A stretch of 64,000 nt of DNA, taken from the NCBI RefSeq assembly GCF_004364975.1, contig NZ_SOBW01000010.1, positions 1 through 64,000 on the forward strand, given 5' to 3'. The notes beneath the pieces were generated by a model, which saw nothing but the letters and a program-made list of their open reading frames with translations, was not told where the DNA came from and made no database searches. The position numbers and the translations under genes are program-made. The stretch is from Gelidibacter sediminis. Lineage in GTDB: Bacteria; Bacteroidota; Bacteroidia; Flavobacteriales; Flavobacteriaceae. Below, piece after piece: positions 58,636-64,000 of the stretch (the first letter of the stretch is position 1; the number at the start of each line of letters is the position of its first letter).

Positions 58636-59388
58636 ATGCGATTATCTTATTTTATAATTACATTATTTTTCTGCACCTATGCACAGTCACAGGTGATCAA
58701 CGTAGAAACAATGAGAAAACAGTCAGATTCTGCGAAGTGGACGGGATCTTTGAGTCTGGACGCGAGTATTGTAAAAAACAAGAATCAGATTTTTAAAATC
58801 GCGAATAAAGCACATATTCAATATAATAACTATAGGGAATTATGGTTGTTTATTAACGATTTGAAGTTTGAAAAAGCGGCTGGAGAATCATTTGTAAACA
58901 AAGGCACACAACATTTGCGATACAACCACAGAGTGACAGAAACCATAAAGATGGAAGCCTTTATACAAGCGCAATACGACGCTATTTCGGAAATAGATTT
59001 TAGAGGACTGATTGGTGCCGGACCACGGTTTAAACTATCATCTAATGACAATTATCGTTTTTATTTAGGCACACTGATTATGTATGAAATCGAGCAGGCC
59101 TCAGCTATTGAAAGTAATGCCATCCACAGAAACGTGCGTGGCAGCACTTATTTTTCGTTTAGTATGTATCCTACTGAATCCTTGGGAATTATAAGTACAA
59201 GTTATTATCAACCCCGTCTGGATGCATTTAAGGACTACCGACTCTCAAGCACCACAAGCATCTTACTCAAAATTTGGGAAAATCTAGCCTTTAAAACAAC
59301 CTTTACTTATAATTTTGATGCCTACCCCGTGGTTACAATACCAAAAGCCCAATACGAATTAACGAATGGGCTTTTATATACGTTTTAA
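58636..59388 (+). CDS. DUF481 family outer-membrane-type protein
   Basis: 250 residues with a signal peptide ending AQSQ. The mature part has alternating strands such as WTGSLSLDASIVKNKNQIFK, TQHLRYNHRVTETIKMEAFI and FRGLIGAGPRFKLSSNDNYRF, as in the DUF481 beta-barrel group. It ends LTNGLLYTF. DUF481 proteins are often up-regulated salt- or heme-linked barrels in other phyla; the role here is unknown. It converges on eno, 11 bp apart. Confidence 0.85.
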   Translation: MRLSYFIITLFFCTYAQSQVINVETMRKQSDSAKWTGSLSLDASIVKNKNQIFKIANKAHIQYNNYRELWLFINDLKFEKAAGESFVNKGTQHLRYNHRVTETIKMEAFIQAQYDAISEIDFRGLIGAGPRFKLSSNDNYRFYLGTLIMYEIEQASAIESNAIHRNVRGSTYFSFSMYPTESLGIISTSYYQPRLDAFKDYRLSSTTSILLKIWENLAFKTTFTYNFDAYPVVTIPKAQYELTNGLLYTF

Positions 59389-59399
59389 AATATTGGTTG

Positions 59400-60725
<1,326 letters not shown>

Positions 60726-60860
60726 TTATTGCTCAAGCACAGCTAAACAGAAGGGTTCCGATACTTCACAGCACTGCTAATTTACGAAATAGTTACTCCA
60801 AAGTCACATTTGAATTTGAGAATTACATTAAAAACTAGCGATAATGTTTGCGCAATGAAG

Positions 60861-60894
60861 AAACCTCAAAAAACACTTATGTTTTTTGAGGTTT
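60861..60894 (-). terminator. Rho-independent terminator of carA
   Basis: ACCTCAAAAAACA (60863-60875) pairs with TGTTTTTTGAGGT (60880-60892) around a 4-nt loop, right after the carA stop. Confidence 0.88.
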
Positions 60895-60899
60895 TGTTA

Positions 60900-62003
60900 C
60901 TATCCTTTTTTAATGTTTTCAATAAATTGATCAAACAAATATGAGGCGTCTTGTGGCCCTGGACTTGCTTCTGGATGATATTGTACCGAGAAACAGTTTT
61001 TAAATTTCATACGCATTCCTGCTACTGTATGGTCATTTAAATGTAGATGTGTAATTTCGAAATCAGGATGTTTTTCGGTTTCTTCCTTATTGATTGCAAA
61101 TCCGTGATTTTGAGACGTAATCTCTCCTTTTCCCGTCAATAAATTCTTAACAGGATGGTTGATACCTCTGTGTCCGTTATGCATTTTATAAGTTGAAATA
61201 CCATTGGCCAAACCTATTACTTGATGTCCAAGACAGATGCCGAACAATGGTAAGTTTCGATCAATAATTTCTTTAGCTACTGAAATAGCATTCTCTAAAG
61301 GTTCAGGATCTCCTGGTCCATTTGAAAGGAAGAAGCCATCCGGATTAAAACTATTCATCTCTTCAAAAGTAGCATTGTATGGAAACACTTTAATATAAGC
61401 ATCTCTCTTGGCAAGATGTCTTAGGATGTTCTTTTTTATTCCCAAATCTAATGCAGATATACGGTAGGTTGCACTTTCATGGCCTACGTAATACGGTTCT
61501 TGGGTACTTACTTTTGAAGCCAACTCAAGTCCGTTCATATCTGGCACTTCTGAAAGTTGTTTCTTTAATCCTTCTATGTTGTCTACGTCTGTTGAGATAA
61601 CAGCGTTCATAGCGCCGTTTTCTCTTATATAGGTCACCAGTGCACGGGTATCTACGTCTGAAATAGCCAAGAGGTTATTTTTATCAAAAAAGTCTTGGAG
61701 TGATCCTTCTGCTGAGTCTCTAGAGTAATTAAAACTAAAGTTTTTACAGATCAGACCTGAAATTTTTATGGAATCGGATTCAATTTCATCGGCATGAGTG
61801 CCATAATTACCAATATGTGCATTGGTAGCTACCATTAATTGTCCGTAGTAAGAAGGATCTGTAAAAATCTCTTGGTACCCTGTGGTGCCAGTATTAAAAC
61901 AAACTTCTCCAAAGGCTGAACCTTCTTTACCTACTGATTTACCGTGGAAAATTGTGCCATCTGAAAGTAGAATGATGGCTTTTTGTCGTTTATTATATTT
62001 CAT
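60900..62003 (-). CDS. carA: Carbamoyl-phosphate synthase small subunit
   Basis: 367 residues from the ATG at 62003; an upstream in-frame TTG would add seven unlikely residues. KAIILLSDGTIFHGKSVGKE opens the N-terminal domain. The class-I amidotransferase domain has FLSNGPGDPEPL, LFGICLGHQVIGLANG with the nucleophile Cys, and VQYHPEASPGPQDASYLF with the His-Glu pair. It supplies ammonia to CarB for pyrimidines and arginine. carB is not in the window. Confidence 0.96.
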   Translation of the reverse strand: MKYNKRQKAIILLSDGTIFHGKSVGKEGSAFGEVCFNTGTTGYQEIFTDPSYYGQLMVATNAHIGNYGTHADEIESDSIKISGLICKNFSFNYSRDSAEGSLQDFFDKNNLLAISDVDTRALVTYIRENGAMNAVISTDVDNIEGLKKQLSEVPDMNGLELASKVSTQEPYYVGHESATYRISALDLGIKKNILRHLAKRDAYIKVFPYNATFEEMNSFNPDGFFLSNGPGDPEPLENAISVAKEIIDRNLPLFGICLGHQVIGLANGISTYKMHNGHRGINHPVKNLLTGKGEITSQNHGFAINKEETEKHPDFEITHLHLNDHTVAGMRMKFKNCFSVQYHPEASPGPQDASYLFDQFIENIKKG

Positions 62004-62030
62004 AATTTGAAAAGAGTTTGGCAAAATTGC

Positions 62031-62070
62031 ATAAAAAAAAGGATAAACTAAAATGTTTATCCTTTTTTAT
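62031..62070 (-). terminator. Rho-independent terminator of the rpsD-rpoA-rplQ unit
   Basis: GGATAAAC (62041-62048) pairs with GTTTATCC (62055-62062) around TAAAAT, with A and T runs flanking. It lies about 20 bp after rplQ. Confidence 0.9.
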
Positions 62071-62089
62071 ATTTATAAATGTAAACCAT

Positions 62090-62581
62090 TTATTCTTCTT
62101 CGTTGGTTGCTTTTTTATCAACAGCTGGAGCAGCAGCAGCGGCTGCAGCAGTAGCATCAGATTTTTTAGAACGACCTCTACGAGTAGATTTTTTCTTAGG
62201 TTGCTTATCTACGTTGTAAATTTCATTGAAATCTACCAATTCGATCATTGCCATGTCAGCATTATCACCTAAACGATTACCTAATTTGATGATACGTGTG
62301 TACCCACCTGGACGATCGCCAACTTTTGGTGCAACATCTCTGAACAATTCAGCTACCGCTTCTTTTTGTCTGATTCTACTATACACAATACGTCTGTTGT
62401 GCGTCGTATCTTCTTTAGACTTAGTAATCAATGGCTCTACAAATTGCTTTAGAGCTTTTGCTTTAGCAACAGTAGTATTAATACGCTTATGCTCAATTAA
62501 AGAACAAGCCATATTTGCCAACATTGACTTTCTGTGTGCGGTTTTACGACCTAAATGGTTTATTTTTTTTCCGTGTCTCAT
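62090..62581 (-). CDS. rplQ: 50S ribosomal protein L17
   Basis: 163 residues. [40 protein letters not shown] and [20 protein letters not shown] are L17 signatures over about 1-115. The tail from about 120 is an added segment, [20 protein letters not shown], then Ala/Pro-rich and acidic. Such tails are common in Bacteroidota L17. It ends the ribosomal operon. Confidence 0.97.
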   Translation of the reverse strand: MRHGKKINHLGRKTAHRKSMLANMACSLIEHKRINTTVAKAKALKQFVEPLITKSKEDTTHNRRIVYSRIRQKEAVAELFRDVAPKVGDRPGGYTRIIKLGNRLGDNADMAMIELVDFNEIYNVDKQPKKKSTRRGRSKKSDATAAAAAAAPAVDKKATNEEE

Positions 62582-62723
62582 GACATTTTTATTTTCATCA
62601 TCTTGCTACAATATCCGTTCGTCGGAGAGCAAATTATGATGGGTTATTTATTAATTTTTGATTTATGACATTTAAACTGCGAATTCTACATTTTAAAATC
62701 GCAAATCTAAATTTGAAAATCGA

Positions 62724-63716
62724 CTAGTCTTTATCTAGTTTGTATTTGCTTAAGTCCATTCCGAAGTTCAAACCTTTAACATTTACTAGTTCTTCTAGTT
62801 CTGTTAATGATTTCTTACCGAAGTTTCTGAATTTCATTAAATCATTTTTATTGAAAGATACTAAGTCTCCTAAAGTATCAACTTCTGCAGCTTTTAAGCA
62901 ATTTAATGCACGTACAGAAAGGTCCATATCAACCAATTTGGTTTTCAATAGTTGTCTCATGTGAAGTGATTCTTCATCATAAGTCTCTGTCTGAGCAATT
63001 TCATCAGCCTCTAAAGTGATACGCTCGTCAGAGAATAACATAAAGTGGTGGATTAATATCTTGGCCGCTTCAGTTAACGCATCTTTAGGATTGATAGATC
63101 CATCCGTTTGAATTTCAAAAACCAATTTTTCATAATCTGTTTTTTGCTCTACACGGAAGTTTTCAATAGCGTACTTTACATTCTTAATTGGCGTGTAAAT
63201 TGAATCTGTAAAGATGGTTCCAATTGGTGCAGAAGCTTTTTTATTTTCTTCAGCAGGAACATATCCTCTACCTTTTTCAATAGTTAACTCCATATTAATG
63301 CTCACTTTGGAATCTAAATTACAAATTACCAAGTCTTTGTTTAACACTTGAAACCCTGAAATGAACTTTTGGAAATCGCCAGCTGTAATTTGGTCCTGTC
63401 CTGATATTGAGATTGTAACAGTTTCGTTATCAATTTCGTCAATTTGACGCTTAAAGTTAACTTGCTTTAAGTTCAAAATTATTTCAGTGACATCTTCAAC
63501 TACACCAGCAATGGTAGAAAACTCATGATCTACACCTTCAATTCTCACAGATGTAATAGCAAATCCTTCCAAAGAAGACAACAACACTCTTCTTAAAGCA
63601 TTACCTACAGTTAATCCATAGCCAGGTTCAAGAGGTCTGAATTCAAACTTCCCTTCAAAAGGCGTTGAATCAATCATGATTACTTTATCAGGCTTCTGAA
63701 AATTTAATATTGCCAT
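62724..63716 (-). CDS. rpoA: RNA polymerase alpha subunit
   Basis: 330 residues. The N-terminal domain has [20 protein letters not shown] and [20 protein letters not shown], used for dimerisation and assembly. The C-terminal domain (about 255-320) has [20 protein letters not shown] and [13 protein letters not shown], used for contacts with activators and DNA. It lies between rpsD and rplQ, as usual. Confidence 0.98.
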   Translation of the reverse strand: MAILNFQKPDKVIMIDSTPFEGKFEFRPLEPGYGLTVGNALRRVLLSSLEGFAITSVRIEGVDHEFSTIAGVVEDVTEIILNLKQVNFKRQIDEIDNETVTISISGQDQITAGDFQKFISGFQVLNKDLVICNLDSKVSINMELTIEKGRGYVPAEENKKASAPIGTIFTDSIYTPIKNVKYAIENFRVEQKTDYEKLVFEIQTDGSINPKDALTEAAKILIHHFMLFSDERITLEADEIAQTETYDEESLHMRQLLKTKLVDMDLSVRALNCLKAAEVDTLGDLVSFNKNDLMKFRNFGKKSLTELEELVNVKGLNFGMDLSKYKLDKD

Positions 63717-63811
63717 ACTTTTTCTTCTTTTTAATTGTTAATTAGTTGCGCGGTTTATAAGTATGAAGAAGACTAATAAACCCTTTGGCCAATTTCCAAT
63801 ATGATTAATTA

Positions 63812-64000
63812 TTATTTAGAGTATAATTCAACGATAAACTGTTCGTTGATATTTTCTGGAATTTGAACTCTTGCAGGAATTGAAACATAAGTTCCTTGTT
63901 TAGTCTCATTATTCCACGTCATCCACTCATATACATTGTTAGAGTTAGATAATGAACTTTGGATAGCATCTAGCGATTTAGATTTTTCTCTAACGGCAAC
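63812..64000 (-). CDS. rpsD: 30S ribosomal protein S4, C-terminal 62 residues
   Basis: The frame is open from the right edge to the TAA at 63814-63812. The translated end, [20 protein letters not shown] then [17 protein letters not shown], is the C-terminus of S4. The rest lies outside the window. It is followed by rpoA after 95 bp, the normal order. Confidence 0.93.
   Translation of the reverse strand, partial: VAVREKSKSLDAIQSSLSNSNNVYEWMTWNNETKQGTYVSIPARVQIPENINEQFIVELYSK

Noticed and set aside
62226-62639. 137-residue plus-strand open frame opposite rplQ
   Set aside because: Shadow of the ribosomal protein gene.

Overview
The window is a stretch of chromosome from a marine-type member of the Bacteroidota, most likely family Flavobacteriaceae. 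This is judged from low G+C with A-rich leaders, Bacteroidota-type TAnnTTTG promoter elements, fused SecDF, an insert-less archaeal-type ProRS, YidD, DUF2911, DUF4412 and OmpP1/FadL-like genes, and the order rpsD-rpoA-rplQ-carA-eno with gltA close by. The genus cannot be fixed from the sequence alone. I see no insertion sequence, prophage, CRISPR array or rRNA operon. One tRNA-Glu gene is present.

Layout. (1) 1-9539, minus strand: most of one giant secreted protein gene that runs off the left edge. It has a PQQ-type glucose/sorbosone dehydrogenase propeller, PKD, CBM6-like, Ig-like, malectin and FG-GAP domains, four malectin/PKD-like modules, and then at least five nearly identical 97-residue cadherin-like repeats. 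(2) 10043-12060: rpsT, tRNA-Glu and proS. (3) 12161-19176, plus strand: a Tyr/Gly- and Ser/Arg-rich lipoprotein, an OmpP1/FadL porin, folE, cysS, yidD, lgt and a DUF192 lipoprotein. (4) 19505-29455, minus strand: secDF, a small anchored protein next to it, a DUF4412 protein, mdh, gyrB and asnB. (5) 29711-37447, mostly plus: DUF2911, queE and a lipoprotein RidA (both minus), a HerA-like ATPase, a lipoprotein, a YitT transporter, cupin, alpha/beta hydrolase, an RsuA/RluF-type pseudouridine synthase, a 61-residue membrane protein and a VOC protein. (6) 37490-42442, minus: a YwaF-like membrane protein, folD, ffh and argS. (7) 43019-50457, mixed: a TPR sensor kinase, CtlX, an M14 peptidase, a Nudix protein, pyrE, an SRPBCC protein and birA. 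(8) 50553-56076, plus: rsfS, ftsH, a LUD protein, cdsA, psd, an acyl-CoA-binding protein and a membrane protein. (9) 56116 to the right edge: a pentein enzyme, gltA, a DUF481 protein (plus), eno, carA, rplQ, rpoA and the 3' end of rpsD.

How the genes fit together. Most of the window is housekeeping. It covers translation (proS, cysS, argS, rpsT, rplQ, rpsD, rsfS), transcription (rpoA), envelope protein export and lipoprotein maturation (secDF, ffh, yidD, lgt), phospholipid synthesis (cdsA, psd, ACBP), the TCA cycle and glycolysis (gltA, mdh, eno), and folate, queuosine and pyrimidine metabolism (folE, folD, queE, pyrE, carA).

The least ordinary parts are these: the giant repeat protein, whose repeats are much richer in G+C than the rest of its own gene; the low-complexity lipoprotein beside the FadL porin; the small SecD-like anchored protein beside secDF; a RidA protein with a lipoprotein signal; a C10 tract upstream of folD; and several unexplained stem-loops. 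I found no clear, self-contained new defence or mobile system. The giant gene at the left edge is the best candidate for undescribed biology.
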